This document shows, piece by piece, positions 26,299 through 36,023 of a stretch of 64,000 nucleotides of DNA. The notes beneath the pieces are model-generated. The model was not told where the DNA came from and did no database searches. It was given only the letters and a program-made list of their open reading frames with translations. Source of the DNA: JBBPZA01 sp963797015 (lineage in GTDB: Bacteria; Actinomycetota; Thermoleophilia; Solirubrobacterales; Solirubrobacteraceae); assembly GCA_963797015.1 (NCBI GenBank), contig CAWCNV010000007.1, positions 310,001-374,000 on the forward strand. The letters are read 5' to 3'. Position numbers and translations under genes: made by a program. How positions within the stretch are numbered: position 1 is the first letter of the stretch; every line of letters starts with the position of its first letter.

Positions 26299-28851
26299 TT
26301 GCGTCGAGCGAGACCAGCGGAGGGCGGCGGACAGGGCCGCAGGGGACTGGCGGCGGCCGCCGTCCTCGCCGCCCTGGCCTGTCTCGTCCTGGCGGGTTGC
26401 GCGACCACCGACCCGGCGACCAACGTCGTCGACAACGGGGCGACGCTGAACGGCGTCATCTCTCCGGGTGGCAAGCCGACGACCTACTGGTTCCAGTACG
26501 GCACCACGAAGTCCTACGGCGACGAGACGCCCCACCGCGACGGCGGCTCGGGAAACGCCGAGCGGAGCGTGTCGGAGACGATCGGAGGCCTGAGCCCCCA
26601 GACCGTCTACCACTACCGCATGTGCATAGACCAGGGCGCGGGGATCGTGTGCTACGGCGACGTGACCTTCAAGACCGTCGCCTCCGAGACGCTGCCATCG
26701 CGCTTCCGCGACACGGCGGTGTTCACGGGCCTGACGCAGCCCACGGCCGTCCGGTTCGCGTCCGACGGCCGCGTTTTCGTCGCCGAGAAGAGCGGCCTGA
26801 TCAAGGTCTTCGACTCGCTCTCCGACCCCTCGCCGACCACCTTCGCGGACCTCCGTACGAGCACCTACAACTTCTGGGACAGGGGGCTGCTCGGGCTCGC
26901 GCTCGACCCGCAGTTCCCGACCAAGCCCTACGTCTACGTCCTCTACTCCTACGACGCGCCGGTCGGCGGCACCGCCCCGCGGTGGGGCACGGCCGGCGCG
27001 ACCTCGGACCCGTGCCCGACGCCGCCGGGGCCGACCACCGACGGCTGCGTGATCAGCTCACGCCTGTCGCGCCTGACGGCCTCGGGCGACACCATGAGCT
27101 CCGAGAAGGTCCTGATCAACAGCTGGTGCCAGCAGTTCCCCAGCCACTCGGTCGGATCGCTCAACTTCGGCGCCGACGGCGCGCTGTACGCGAGCGCGGG
27201 CGACGGCGCCTCGTTCACGGGCGTCGACTACGGCCAGGTCGCGGGCAACCCGTGCGCGGACCCGCCGACGGGAGCCCCGAACACCCAGTTGTCGCCGCCG
27301 ACCGCCGAGGGCGGTGCCCTGCGCGCCCAGAGCCCGGGCCGGCCCGCCGGCGAGCCGCGGTCGCTCGACGGGACCCTGATGCGCCTGGACCCGAACACGG
27401 GCGACGGGCTCCCCGACAACCCGATGGCCTCGAGCTCCGACGCCAACGCCCGGCGCATCGTGGCCTACGGCTTCCGCAACCCGTTCCGCTTCACGATCCG
27501 CCCGGGCACCAGTGAGCCGTGGGTCGGCGACGTCGGCTGGGGCGACTGGGAGGAGATCAACCGCGTCACGTCGTTCAACCCGGTGCAGAACTTCGGCTGG
27601 CCCTGCTACGAGGGCGGCGGACCGCAGGGGGGCTACGCCCCAACCGGGCTGAACCAGTGCAACGCGCTCTACAACCAGCCCGGCGCGGTGACCGCCCCCT
27701 ACTACACCTACAACCACCAGGCCAAGGTCGTGAACGAATCCTGTCCCGTGGGCTCGTCGTCGGTGACCGGGCTCGCCTTCCACAACGCAGGCGGAAGCTA
27801 TCCCTCGGAGTACGACGGCGCGCTGTTCTTCGCCGACCACTCGCGCAACTGCATCTGGGCCATGGAGCGCAACGGCGGGACGCTGCCGTCGACGAGCGCG
27901 ATCAAGGTCTTCGCGGCCGATGCCGCAAACCCGGTCGACCTGCAGATCGGGCCCGGCAACGACCTCTTCTACGTCGACTTCGACGGCGGCACGATCCGTC
28001 GCATCCAGTACTTCGCCGGCAACCAGCCGCCGCGTGCGCTGGCCACGGCGAATCCGACCACCGGGAGCGTCCCGCTGACCGTCCAGTTCGACGGCTCGGC
28101 CTCCAGCGACCCGGACCCGGGTGACACTCTCACCTACGCCTGGGACCTCGACGGCGACGGCGCCTACAACGACTCGACGGCGGCCTCGCCGACGAAGACC
28201 TACACCCAGGGCGGCACCTACAACGTCGGGCTCAAGGTCACGGACCGCTCGGGCGCGACGGACACCACCACGGTCAAGGTCACGCCAGGCAACACGGCGC
28301 CGATCGCCAACATCACGTCGCCCGCCCCGACCCTGACGTGGAAGGTGGGCGACGCGATCAACTTCAGCGGCACGGCCACCGACGCGGAGGACGGGACGCT
28401 GCCGCCCTCGGCGTTCTCGTGGTCGATCATCCTGCACCACTGCCCGTCGAACTGCCACACGCACCCGGTGCAGGACTTCCCCGGCGTCGACAGCGGCTCG
28501 TTCACCGCTCCCGACCACGAGTATCCGTCCTACATCGAGCTCAAGCTGACGGTGACCGACTCGGGCGGGCTGCAGGACACCAAGAGCGTCAACGTCGATC
28601 CGAAGACCGCGGCGCTGACCTTCAACTCCTCGCCGTCCGGCCTCAACATCGGCGTCAACAGCTCGAGCCTGACCACGCCCTTCACGCAGACGGTGATCCT
28701 CGGCTCGCGCAACACGCTCAGCGCGCCCTCGCCCCAGACGCTCGGGGGCACCAACTACACGTTCGGCTCATGGTCTGATGGCGGCGCCCAGAGCCACGAC
28801 ATCACCGCCTCGGGCGACGCGACCTACACCGCGACCTACGGCGCCGGCTAG
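26299..28851 (+). CDS. Glucose/sorbosone dehydrogenase-type lipoprotein with PKD domains
   Basis: The product has about 850 aa. The TTG at 26299 places the lipoprotein signal (AALACLVLAGC) close to the N-terminus; an earlier TTG at 26203 is possible. Fibronectin-like strands (FQYGTTKSYGDE) are followed by a six-bladed beta-propeller typical of PQQ-type sugar dehydrogenases (AVRFASDGRVFVAEKSGLIKV, GLLGLALDPQFP, YGFRNPFRF, VGDVGWGDWEEIN, NFGWPCYEGG). Two PKD/Ig-like domains follow (SSDPDPGDTLTYAWDLDGDG) and a C-terminal SWSDGGAQSHDI module. It probably oxidises or binds sugars at the cell surface; PQQ dependence is unproven. It converges with the beta-helix gene. Confidence 0.85.
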   Translation: MRRARPAEGGGQGRRGLAAAAVLAALACLVLAGCATTDPATNVVDNGATLNGVISPGGKPTTYWFQYGTTKSYGDETPHRDGGSGNAERSVSETIGGLSPQTVYHYRMCIDQGAGIVCYGDVTFKTVASETLPSRFRDTAVFTGLTQPTAVRFASDGRVFVAEKSGLIKVFDSLSDPSPTTFADLRTSTYNFWDRGLLGLALDPQFPTKPYVYVLYSYDAPVGGTAPRWGTAGATSDPCPTPPGPTTDGCVISSRLSRLTASGDTMSSEKVLINSWCQQFPSHSVGSLNFGADGALYASAGDGASFTGVDYGQVAGNPCADPPTGAPNTQLSPPTAEGGALRAQSPGRPAGEPRSLDGTLMRLDPNTGDGLPDNPMASSSDANARRIVAYGFRNPFRFTIRPGTSEPWVGDVGWGDWEEINRVTSFNPVQNFGWPCYEGGGPQGGYAPTGLNQCNALYNQPGAVTAPYYTYNHQAKVVNESCPVGSSSVTGLAFHNAGGSYPSEYDGALFFADHSRNCIWAMERNGGTLPSTSAIKVFAADAANPVDLQIGPGNDLFYVDFDGGTIRRIQYFAGNQPPRALATANPTTGSVPLTVQFDGSASSDPDPGDTLTYAWDLDGDGAYNDSTAASPTKTYTQGGTYNVGLKVTDRSGATDTTTVKVTPGNTAPIANITSPAPTLTWKVGDAINFSGTATDAEDGTLPPSAFSWSIILHHCPSNCHTHPVQDFPGVDSGSFTAPDHEYPSYIELKLTVTDSGGLQDTKSVNVDPKTAALTFNSSPSGLNIGVNSSSLTTPFTQTVILGSRNTLSAPSPQTLGGTNYTFGSWSDGGAQSHDITASGDATYTATYGAG

Positions 28852-28863
28852 CGGCTCTAGCCG
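28845..28863. terminator. Bidirectional hairpin formed by two convergent stop codons
   Basis: CGGCTA (28845-28850) pairs with TAGCCG (28858-28863) around a 7-nt loop. The stop codons of the two convergent genes lie in the arms. It is a natural bidirectional terminator candidate for the sugar-dehydrogenase and beta-helix genes. Confidence 0.45.
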
Positions 28864-31274
28864 CGCTCGACCGCGCCGATGTCGGGCGCGGGACCCAGCG
28901 GACGTGGCACGCCGCGCTGGTCGAAGGCCAGCCCGGCGCTTGCGGCATTGACCGCCGGGCTCGCAGCCTGCGGGAGGCGCGTGGCGGTGGGGCCGCCGTT
29001 GCCGGCCAGCGGCCCCAGCAGGGCGTTGGTCGACTCCAGGTCCCCGGCGCCCGCGAGGCCACACGAGGCATCGCGCGAGATGTTGTGCCCGTCCGAGACG
29101 GGCGAGAGCCCGGCGCATTCGGCCGCGCCGGGGTCGGCCAGGATCGTGTTGCGCAGCCGCAGCTCCGAGCCCGACCCGAAGCGGTGCAGCCCGTTGCCCC
29201 CGTTCGTCGCGGTGTTGCCGGCGACGGTGACCGACAGCAGGCCCAGCGAGCCACTCGTCGACAGGCCACCCCCGTTGGTCGCCGAAGTGTTGCCCGACAC
29301 CGTCGAGTTGAAGATCGCGCCGCTGCCGAACACTCCGCCGCCCTGCGCCGCGGCGCTGTTGCCCGCCACCGTGCTCTCGAGGAGCACGAGGCCCAGGGCG
29401 CTGATCCCGCCGCCGTTGGCGAGGATCGAGCCCGTGGCCTGGTTGCCGGCCACCGTGCTCTGCACCACCGCCACCGAGCCCGTCGCGCGCACGCCGCCGC
29501 CGGCGCCGGCGGCGTGGTTGAGGGACACCTGCGAGCCGGAGATCGACAGCGCGCCAGTGGCGTCGATCCCGCCTCCGCTGCCGCCGAAGAACGGCGCGCT
29601 GTTGGCGCTCACCTCGGAGTTGGTCAGGTTCAGCGACGAGCCCAGGCCGCCCACGGAGATGCCCCCGCCCGCGGCGTTGGAGGTGTTGCCCACGACGTGC
29701 ACGTTGCCGAGCGAGAGCGATGCGGACGTCACCCGCACGCCGCCGCCGCCGGCGTCGGTGCCGTCGACGACCCGCAGTGTGGTCATGGCGGCGCTGACAC
29801 CGGGGGCGACGTCGAAGCCGCGGCTGAGATCGTTGGCGTCGACGGTCGGCCGTGTGGCCCCGCTGCCCGCGACGAAGACGTCGTCGAGCAGGTCCAGGTC
29901 GCCCGCCGCCGCCGGGTCGAAGCCGCCCTCGCTCGCCGGCGGGATCGCCAGGCCGTAGGTGCCCGAGGGAAGGCTGATGACCTGCGTCCCGGGCAGGCGG
30001 TTTGACTCCTGCACGGCCGCGCGCAGCGAGCAGAAGCCAGAGGCGGTCGCGCAACTCGCGTTACCGGGAACGGCGTCGGCCGCGTCCGCCGTGGTGTTGA
30101 CGGTCAACGTCGAGGGCACGGTGACCTGCCGCTCGACGGCTCCCATGTCGCACAGCAGCCGCGGGATCCCGCGCTGGTCGGCGGCCTCACAGGAGTCGGC
30201 CGCCGGGCCGCCGGGCGGGAACGGGTAGCCCGCGTCCACCGCGGGGCTGCTCGGCGACGGAAGGTGGTTGCGGGTCTGGCCGCCGTTGAACGCAAGCGCG
30301 CCGAGCTGGGCGCTCACGTTGAGCTCGAAGGTCGTCGTCGAAGGCGGCAGCGTGCAGCCCGTCGTGTCGCCGATCAGGTCGTAGCGGCTGTCGGACGTGA
30401 GCGCCCCGACGCAGTCGTCGGGGCCGGTGCCGCCGTCGTTGCCGGCGATGATGCTGTTCTTGACGACGCTCGTCGCGCCGGCGGTCGTGAGCAGTCCCCC
30501 GCCGCGGAAGCTGGCCGGGTTGTTGCCGACGCCGGTGTTCTGGGTGATCGTGGTGTTGTTCAGGAACGCGAAGCCGATGTTCCGCATGCCGCCCACGCCC
30601 GCCTCGTTCGAGTGCGCCGTGTTGCCGCTCAGGGTGGTGTTGCGCAGGGTGAGCACGGCGCTCGGGGAGCCGTTGTCGATCCCTCCGACGCGGTTGGAGT
30701 CGTTGCCCGCCACGAGCGAGTCGAAGACGAGCAGCGTGCCGGTGTTGAGCGCGCCGCCGCCGAAGGCTCCGACCGCGTTGTTGCCCTCGATCGTCGTCCG
30801 CCGCACGGTGACCACCGCACCGTCGTCGACGACCATGCCGCCCCCACCGGTGAAGGCGTCGTTGCCCTCGATCGTCGCGTCGGTGATCAGCGCGGAGCGA
30901 TTGGGGTCTACGTAGACACCGCCGCCGTTCATCGCCTCGCCGCCGGTGACGGCGATGTCGTCGAGCGTCAGCTTGCCCGACCCCGACTGCTGGACGACGC
31001 GCTCCTGGCTGCAGGTCTGGTTGATGGTGTGTCCGTTGCCGTGCACCGTCAGCGCCGTGGCGCTGTTGCGGTCGAGGTCGCCGGCGCTCGCCGCGCAGTT
31101 GCTCAGGGTGATGTTGCCCGACAGCGAGATCGACGCCTCGGCCGCGTTCGCGAAGGCGGTGCGCAGCTGAGTCTCGGTGCCGACGGTGACCGCGCCGGCG
31201 GGCGCAGCGGAAGACAGCCCGGCCGCGGCCAGGACGGCCACGAGCATCCGCGTCCTTCGCGCCTTCCCCTCCAT
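28857..31274 (-). CDS. Secreted beta-helix surface protein with duplicated choice-of-anchor Q architecture
   Basis: The 805-aa protein starts with a signal peptide (MLVAVLAAAGLSSAAPAGA) from the ATG at 31274, which has a GGAGG site; an upstream ATG lacks one. The body is dozens of right-handed parallel beta-helix rungs rich in GGG, NNT and VAGN turns. It is built twice: the first half ends DQRGIPRLLCDMGAVERQ and the second DQRGVPRPLGPAPDIGAVERG. A CSLRAAVQESNR (CSLREAI-type) motif begins the second half. Such proteins are cell-surface adhesins or polysaccharide-binding proteins; no catalytic signature is seen. Confidence 0.82.
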   Translation of the reverse strand: MEGKARRTRMLVAVLAAAGLSSAAPAGAVTVGTETQLRTAFANAAEASISLSGNITLSNCAASAGDLDRNSATALTVHGNGHTINQTCSQERVVQQSGSGKLTLDDIAVTGGEAMNGGGVYVDPNRSALITDATIEGNDAFTGGGGMVVDDGAVVTVRRTTIEGNNAVGAFGGGALNTGTLLVFDSLVAGNDSNRVGGIDNGSPSAVLTLRNTTLSGNTAHSNEAGVGGMRNIGFAFLNNTTITQNTGVGNNPASFRGGGLLTTAGATSVVKNSIIAGNDGGTGPDDCVGALTSDSRYDLIGDTTGCTLPPSTTTFELNVSAQLGALAFNGGQTRNHLPSPSSPAVDAGYPFPPGGPAADSCEAADQRGIPRLLCDMGAVERQVTVPSTLTVNTTADAADAVPGNASCATASGFCSLRAAVQESNRLPGTQVISLPSGTYGLAIPPASEGGFDPAAAGDLDLLDDVFVAGSGATRPTVDANDLSRGFDVAPGVSAAMTTLRVVDGTDAGGGGVRVTSASLSLGNVHVVGNTSNAAGGGISVGGLGSSLNLTNSEVSANSAPFFGGSGGGIDATGALSISGSQVSLNHAAGAGGGVRATGSVAVVQSTVAGNQATGSILANGGGISALGLVLLESTVAGNSAAAQGGGVFGSGAIFNSTVSGNTSATNGGGLSTSGSLGLLSVTVAGNTATNGGNGLHRFGSGSELRLRNTILADPGAAECAGLSPVSDGHNISRDASCGLAGAGDLESTNALLGPLAGNGGPTATRLPQAASPAVNAASAGLAFDQRGVPRPLGPAPDIGAVERG

Positions 31275-31362
31275 GAGCCTCCGCAACGATGAGTGCTTGA
31301 TGAGAATGGTACTCCCGGTGGTCAAGCGCGCGCGGGCGCGAAGAACGCCTTAGGCTGCGGCT

Positions 31363-31680
31363 GTGTCCACAGAGCCCGAGCAGTTCGAGATCGACGAGCG
31401 CGAGGAGAACGGTCGCGTGGTCGTCTCGCTCAGCGGCGAGCTCGACGTTGCGACGGTCGAGCCGGTGCGCGAGCGCCTGGAAGCGCTGCGCGAGCGCGAC
31501 GTCGCCGTGCTGCTCGACGTCGACGCGCTCACGTTCATGGACTCGTCCGGGATCAAGCTGCTGGTCGCGCTGGGCCGCGACGCGCGTGCGGGCTGGGACG
31601 CGCGCGTGACGCGTGGCTCGGACGCCGTTCGGCGCGTGCTCGAGATCGCCGGGGTGCGGGAAGCGCTGCCGTACGCCTAG
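31363..31680 (+). CDS. STAS-domain anti-sigma factor antagonist
   Basis: The 105-aa single STAS domain has VVVSLSGELDVATVEPVRERLE and ALTFMDSSGIKLLVALG, where Ser61 or Ser62 is the expected phosphorylation site. In the SpoIIAA/RsbV partner-switch scheme an anti-sigma kinase phosphorylates it and an SpoIIE-type phosphatase reactivates it. The GTG at 31363 begins 88 bp from the divergent beta-helix start. It converges on a SpoIIE-type phosphatase with overlapping stop codons. No anti-sigma kinase or sigma factor is near. Confidence 0.92.
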   Translation: MSTEPEQFEIDEREENGRVVVSLSGELDVATVEPVRERLEALRERDVAVLLDVDALTFMDSSGIKLLVALGRDARAGWDARVTRGSDAVRRVLEIAGVREALPYA

Positions 31681-34046
31681 TGTGCGGCCGGCACCGGCGC
31701 GCCCGCGAGGCGCAGCGCCAGGACCGCCGTGTCGTCGCGCTGGGGGCCGCGGGCGAAGGCCGCCAGCGTACGGTCGAGGTTGGCCACGAGCGCCGCCGGC
31801 TCCTTCGGTCCCTCGACCAGGCAGCGCGTCAGGCGCTCCTCCTCGAAGCGCTCGCCCTCGCCCACCGTGTCGGTCACCCCGTCCGTGTAGAGGACGAGCG
31901 TGTCGCCCGGCTGCAGCTCGATCCGCGCCGCCGTCCAGGTCTCGTCGCCGAAGGCGCCGGCCATCGTGCCGTGATCGCCGACCTCGATGACGCGGCCGTC
32001 GCGGACGAGCAGCGGCAGCGGATGCCCGCAGTTGACGACCTGCAGCTCCGCGCCGCCGTCGTCGCGCTCGGCGACGTGCCCGCACAGCGCCGTGCACAGC
32101 GACAGCTCGGACTCGCTCGTCAGCGCCTCGTTGAGCTTGCCCGCGGCGGTGACAGGATCGCCGGTGAGCTCGCCGGCCGTCCGCAGTGTGAAGCGCGCGA
32201 GCGCGGTGAGCGTCGCGGCCTCGGCCCCCTGCCCGACCACGTCGCCGATCACGACCATGAACCCGCCCGGAGCCTCGAACAGCTCGTAGAAGTCGCCGCC
32301 GACCTCGTTGAGCTCGCCGGCGGGCCGGTAGAGCGTGGCCGCCGACCAGCCGGGCAGCGGGACGACCTCGGGCGGGCGCAGGCCGCGCTGCAGGGCGTCC
32401 GCGATCGCGGAGCGCTCGGTGTTGATGCGCGCGTTCGCCACCGCGACGCCGACCCGGCGCCCGAGCTCCTCGGCGAGCTCGACGTCGGCCTTGTCGAAGC
32501 GGTGCCCGGGCTCGACGCTCACCAGCGTCAGCGCCCCCAGCTCGCGACCGGCCACCACGATCGGGACGACGAGCTCCGGCCCTTCGGGCCGCTCCTCACG
32601 GTCGGCGCCGGAGTGCGCGACCGCCACCTCCTCCAGGGCGCCGCCGCGCTCGTGCATCGCGAGCGAGCACCAGTCGGCGAGCTCGGGGACCGCGATCTCG
32701 GTCACCCGCCGCAGCGTGTGCTCGTAGTCCATCGAGGACGCCAGGACGTCGCTGGCCTCTGACAGCAGGCGGCTGTCGCGCTCGGCGCGCTTGATCTGGG
32801 TGACGTCCTCGATGACGTTGACCACACGCAGGACGCGCCCGTCGGCGTCGACCACCGGCGAGATCTTGTTGACCAGCCAGCGCTCCTCGCCCGTCGCCCT
32901 GACGACGTTGCGGACGACCAGCGGCTCGACGTCGGTCTCGCCGGCGAGCACGCGCGCTGCGGGCAGGTCGCCGTAGGAGATCGCGCGTCCGGCCTCGTCG
33001 TAGACGTCGAAGCGCGCCATCACCTCACCCGGGCGCGCCTTGTAGAGATCCTCGGCCGAGTCGAGCCCCAGCAGCTCTACTGCGGCGGGGTTGGCGTACA
33101 CCTGGCGGCCCTCGCCGTCCATCACGGTGACCGCCTCGGCCAGTCCGTCCAGGGCGATCTCGAGCTGGCGCTCGAGGTCCGCGAGCTCGCGGTTGAGGCC
33201 CGTGCTGTCCAGCGCCAGCGCCGCGCGCCCGGAGAGCACGCGCGCGAAGCGCAGCTCGTCAGGCCCGTAGCGGCGCCGCGAGGCGACGAGCGTGAACAGC
33301 TTCATCGCGCCGAGCTGGCGCCCGCGCGCGCGCAGCGGCATGACGATGCACGAGCACGGCCTCAGCGAGGCGAGCAGCGCCCGGTCGTCCTCGTCGCGCG
33401 CGGCAGCGCTGAAGATCCCGCTCGGGGCCTCCTCGAACAGCAGCTCCTCGCCGCGCATGGCGGTCTCGGCGAGCTCGACGCCTGCGGCGTCGCGCAGCGG
33501 CCGGCTGCGCAGCAGCGCCGCCTCCACCACAGGTGCGCGGGGCCCGCTCGCCCGCACGACCAGGCGGCGGACCTCTCCGCCCGCCGCGAGGTCGAGCAGG
33601 CACAGGTCGGCGAACTTCGGCACGACGACCTCGCCGACGCGTTCGACCGTCTCGCGCAGGCCGGGGCTGGCGTCGGTCACCTCGGCCATCTCGGTCAGCA
33701 GCCCGAAACGCTGCTGGGTGCGCTCGCCGCGTGCGCGCCCCAGGGCCGCGAGCACCGACACCGCCCCGCCGACCATCACGACCGCGATGCGCAGGAGGTA
33801 GCCGAGGTCGTCGAAGTTCTCGTCCCACAACGGGCTCAAAAGGACCACGACGGCGGCCGTCACCGCCACCCCGGCGACCTCGCGGACCCCTCCCACCATC
33901 GCCGCGATGAAGGGCGCGAGCACGACCGTCCCGATCAGGATTTCGGGCTGGCCGTGGCCGATGTCGACCGCCGTGATCCCACCGGCGACGGCCAGGCCGA
34001 GCGCCACCGCGGCCCACGAGCGCCGGGCCGGCGTGCGTGACCTCAT
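31677..34046 (-). CDS. SpoIIE-type PP2C phosphatase with GAF and PAS sensors
   Basis: The 789-aa protein has about three hydrophobic segments in its first 110 residues, a GAF domain (about 125-290), a PAS domain with LDGLAEAVTVMDGEGRQVYAN (about 300-420), a second GAF (about 430-555) and a SpoIIE/RsbU phosphatase domain (570-789) with GGDFYELFEAPGGFMVVIGDVVGQG and TLVLYTDGVTDT metal-binding Asp residues. It should dephosphorylate a STAS protein, most simply the one encoded convergently. The ATG at 34046 was preferred to a TTG at 34097. The stop overlaps the STAS stop in a CTAG tetranucleotide. Confidence 0.92.
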   Translation of the reverse strand: MRSRTPARRSWAAVALGLAVAGGITAVDIGHGQPEILIGTVVLAPFIAAMVGGVREVAGVAVTAAVVVLLSPLWDENFDDLGYLLRIAVVMVGGAVSVLAALGRARGERTQQRFGLLTEMAEVTDASPGLRETVERVGEVVVPKFADLCLLDLAAGGEVRRLVVRASGPRAPVVEAALLRSRPLRDAAGVELAETAMRGEELLFEEAPSGIFSAAARDEDDRALLASLRPCSCIVMPLRARGRQLGAMKLFTLVASRRRYGPDELRFARVLSGRAALALDSTGLNRELADLERQLEIALDGLAEAVTVMDGEGRQVYANPAAVELLGLDSAEDLYKARPGEVMARFDVYDEAGRAISYGDLPAARVLAGETDVEPLVVRNVVRATGEERWLVNKISPVVDADGRVLRVVNVIEDVTQIKRAERDSRLLSEASDVLASSMDYEHTLRRVTEIAVPELADWCSLAMHERGGALEEVAVAHSGADREERPEGPELVVPIVVAGRELGALTLVSVEPGHRFDKADVELAEELGRRVGVAVANARINTERSAIADALQRGLRPPEVVPLPGWSAATLYRPAGELNEVGGDFYELFEAPGGFMVVIGDVVGQGAEAATLTALARFTLRTAGELTGDPVTAAGKLNEALTSESELSLCTALCGHVAERDDGGAELQVVNCGHPLPLLVRDGRVIEVGDHGTMAGAFGDETWTAARIELQPGDTLVLYTDGVTDTVGEGERFEEERLTRCLVEGPKEPAALVANLDRTLAAFARGPQRDDTAVLALRLAGAPVPAAH

Positions 34047-34186
34047 GAAGCGGCTCGCGGTGGTTGCCCTGCCATCGCCAAAAAGGCTAGGGTCCAAGCG
34101 TGCGGTCCGTCACAAGGGCCGCGGGCGGCGGTCGACGAAGGGGCCCGCAAGAGAGCGGCTGAAGCGGTCGAAACGGGAGGGGCGCG

Positions 34187-36001
34187 ATGAACCAGCGACT
34201 GGTCAAGGCTAACGAGGCGATCTGGCACCAGGTCAACCGGTTTCGCGAGTGGCACACCTTGCCGCGGCCGCTCGCTGCGCTGAACCTGCGCGCCTTCCGC
34301 GACGAGCTGCGCGAGGCCAACCTCTACGACACGAGCCCGGAGGACGAGGCGCGCGCCGCCGGACGCGACGGCGGCTCCAACGGCAAGGCCGCGGTCACGG
34401 TCGAGGAGGTGCCCAAGCACCGCACCTACGACGGCTCCATGAACGACCCCGCCCATCCCGAGATGGGCAAGGCCAACGTGCGCTTCGGCCGTAACCACCC
34501 GCTCGGGGTCACGATCCCCGAGAAGCCGCCGCGGCTGCTCAGCCCCAGCCCGCGCACGGTCAGCACCAAGCTGCTCAACCGCGACACCTTCAAGCCCGCG
34601 ACGACGCTGAACGTGCTGGCCGGCGCGTGGATCCAGTTCGAGAACCACGACTGGTTCAGCCACGGCGACAACAACCCGCAGGACCACATCGACGTCCCGC
34701 TCGAGCCGGGCGACTCGTGGGGCGGCGACACGATGCGGGTGCGTCGCACGCGCGACCCCGAAGCCGACCAGAAGCAGATGGCCTCGGCCTACGTCAACAC
34801 GGTCACCCACTGGTGGGACGGGTCGCAGATCTACGGCTCCGACGAGGAGCGCTGCCGGCACCTGCGCACGGGCGAGGACGGCAAGATGATCGTCGAGGAC
34901 GGCCGTCTCCCCGCCGAGGACGACCCCAAGCTCGAAGGCGTCGATCTCACCGGCTTCAGCGACAACTACTGGGTCGGCACGTCGATGCTGCACACGCTGT
35001 TCGTCAAGGAGCACAACTCGATCTGCGACTACCTGCGCGCGCTTCATCCCACCTGGGACGACGAGCACCTGTTCCTCACGGCACGCCTCGTCAACTCCGC
35101 GCTGATGGCCAAGATCCACACCGTCGAGTGGACGCCCGGGATCCTCGCGACTCCCGTGCTCAAGACCGCGATGAACGCCAACTGGTACGGGATGCTGCCG
35201 TCCTGGGCCAAGAAGCGCGTCCCGCGCGTCGACGCGCTGGAGGCGATCTTCGGGATCGTCGGCGGCGAGCAGGAGCACCACGCCGCTCCCTACTCGATCA
35301 CCGAGGAGTTCGCCTCCGTCTACCGGCTGCACCCCCTTATCCCCGACGAGTGGGAGTGGCGCTCGCACCGCACGGACGCCCGGGTCGGCGAGAACGAGTT
35401 CACCGACATCCAGGGCCGCGCCACGCGCAGCACGATCGACGAGATCGGCTGGTCCGACCTCATCTACACCTTCGGGACCTCCCACCCCGGGGCGATCACG
35501 CTCCACAACCACCCGCGAGCGCTGCAGAACCTGACCCGGATGGACGGCGACCGCGTCGACATCGGCACGATCGACATCCTGCGCGACCGCGAGCGCGGCG
35601 TGCCGCGCTACAACGACTTCCGCGAGAAGCTGCGCAAGCCGCGCGTGAAGAGCTTCGACGACTTGACTTCCAACCCGGAGTGGAACGAGCAGATCCGCGA
35701 GGTCTACGACGGCGAGATCGACAGCATCGACCTGCAGGTCGGCCTGCTGGGCGAGACGCCGCCGAAGGGCTTCGGCTTCAGCGACACCGCGTTCCGGATC
35801 TTCATCCTGATGGCTTCGCGGCGCCTGAAGAGCGACCGCTTCTTCACCAACGACTACACGCCCGAGGTCTACACGCCCGAGGGCCTGGAGTGGGTCGAGG
35901 GCAACACGATGGTCGACGTCCTGCTGCGACACCACCCGGAGCTCGCGCCGGCGCTCGAGGGAGTCGAGAACGGCTTCGCGCCCTGGCGCAAGGTCGGCTG
36001 A
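34187..36001 (+). CDS. Heme peroxidase related to fatty-acid alpha-dioxygenases
   Basis: The 604-aa enzyme belongs to the animal-peroxidase/cyclooxygenase superfamily. The distal heme site is in AWIQFENHDWFSHGD (His154), the tyrosyl-radical residue is Tyr379 and the proximal His382 lies in EEFASVYRLHPLIPDEW; the Tyr-x2-His spacing equals that of plant alpha-dioxygenases. MAKIHTVEWTPGIL and the calcium-loop SGQIYGSDE-like region (WWDGSQIYGS) also fit. It should insert O2 into fatty acids to give hydroperoxides. No signal peptide. The ATG at 34187 follows GGAGGGG. A cytochrome P450 gene begins 22 bp after its stop. Confidence 0.9.
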   Translation: MNQRLVKANEAIWHQVNRFREWHTLPRPLAALNLRAFRDELREANLYDTSPEDEARAAGRDGGSNGKAAVTVEEVPKHRTYDGSMNDPAHPEMGKANVRFGRNHPLGVTIPEKPPRLLSPSPRTVSTKLLNRDTFKPATTLNVLAGAWIQFENHDWFSHGDNNPQDHIDVPLEPGDSWGGDTMRVRRTRDPEADQKQMASAYVNTVTHWWDGSQIYGSDEERCRHLRTGEDGKMIVEDGRLPAEDDPKLEGVDLTGFSDNYWVGTSMLHTLFVKEHNSICDYLRALHPTWDDEHLFLTARLVNSALMAKIHTVEWTPGILATPVLKTAMNANWYGMLPSWAKKRVPRVDALEAIFGIVGGEQEHHAAPYSITEEFASVYRLHPLIPDEWEWRSHRTDARVGENEFTDIQGRATRSTIDEIGWSDLIYTFGTSHPGAITLHNHPRALQNLTRMDGDRVDIGTIDILRDRERGVPRYNDFREKLRKPRVKSFDDLTSNPEWNEQIREVYDGEIDSIDLQVGLLGETPPKGFGFSDTAFRIFILMASRRLKSDRFFTNDYTPEVYTPEGLEWVEGNTMVDVLLRHHPELAPALEGVENGFAPWRKVG

Positions 36002-36023
36002 GCCCGCACCGGCCGGGCGCCTG

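Noticed and set aside
28857..31274. CRISPR-like or tandem DNA repeat
   Set aside because: The repetitive look arises from beta-helix rungs at protein level. Units vary in length and sequence, and there is no constant repeat with spacers.
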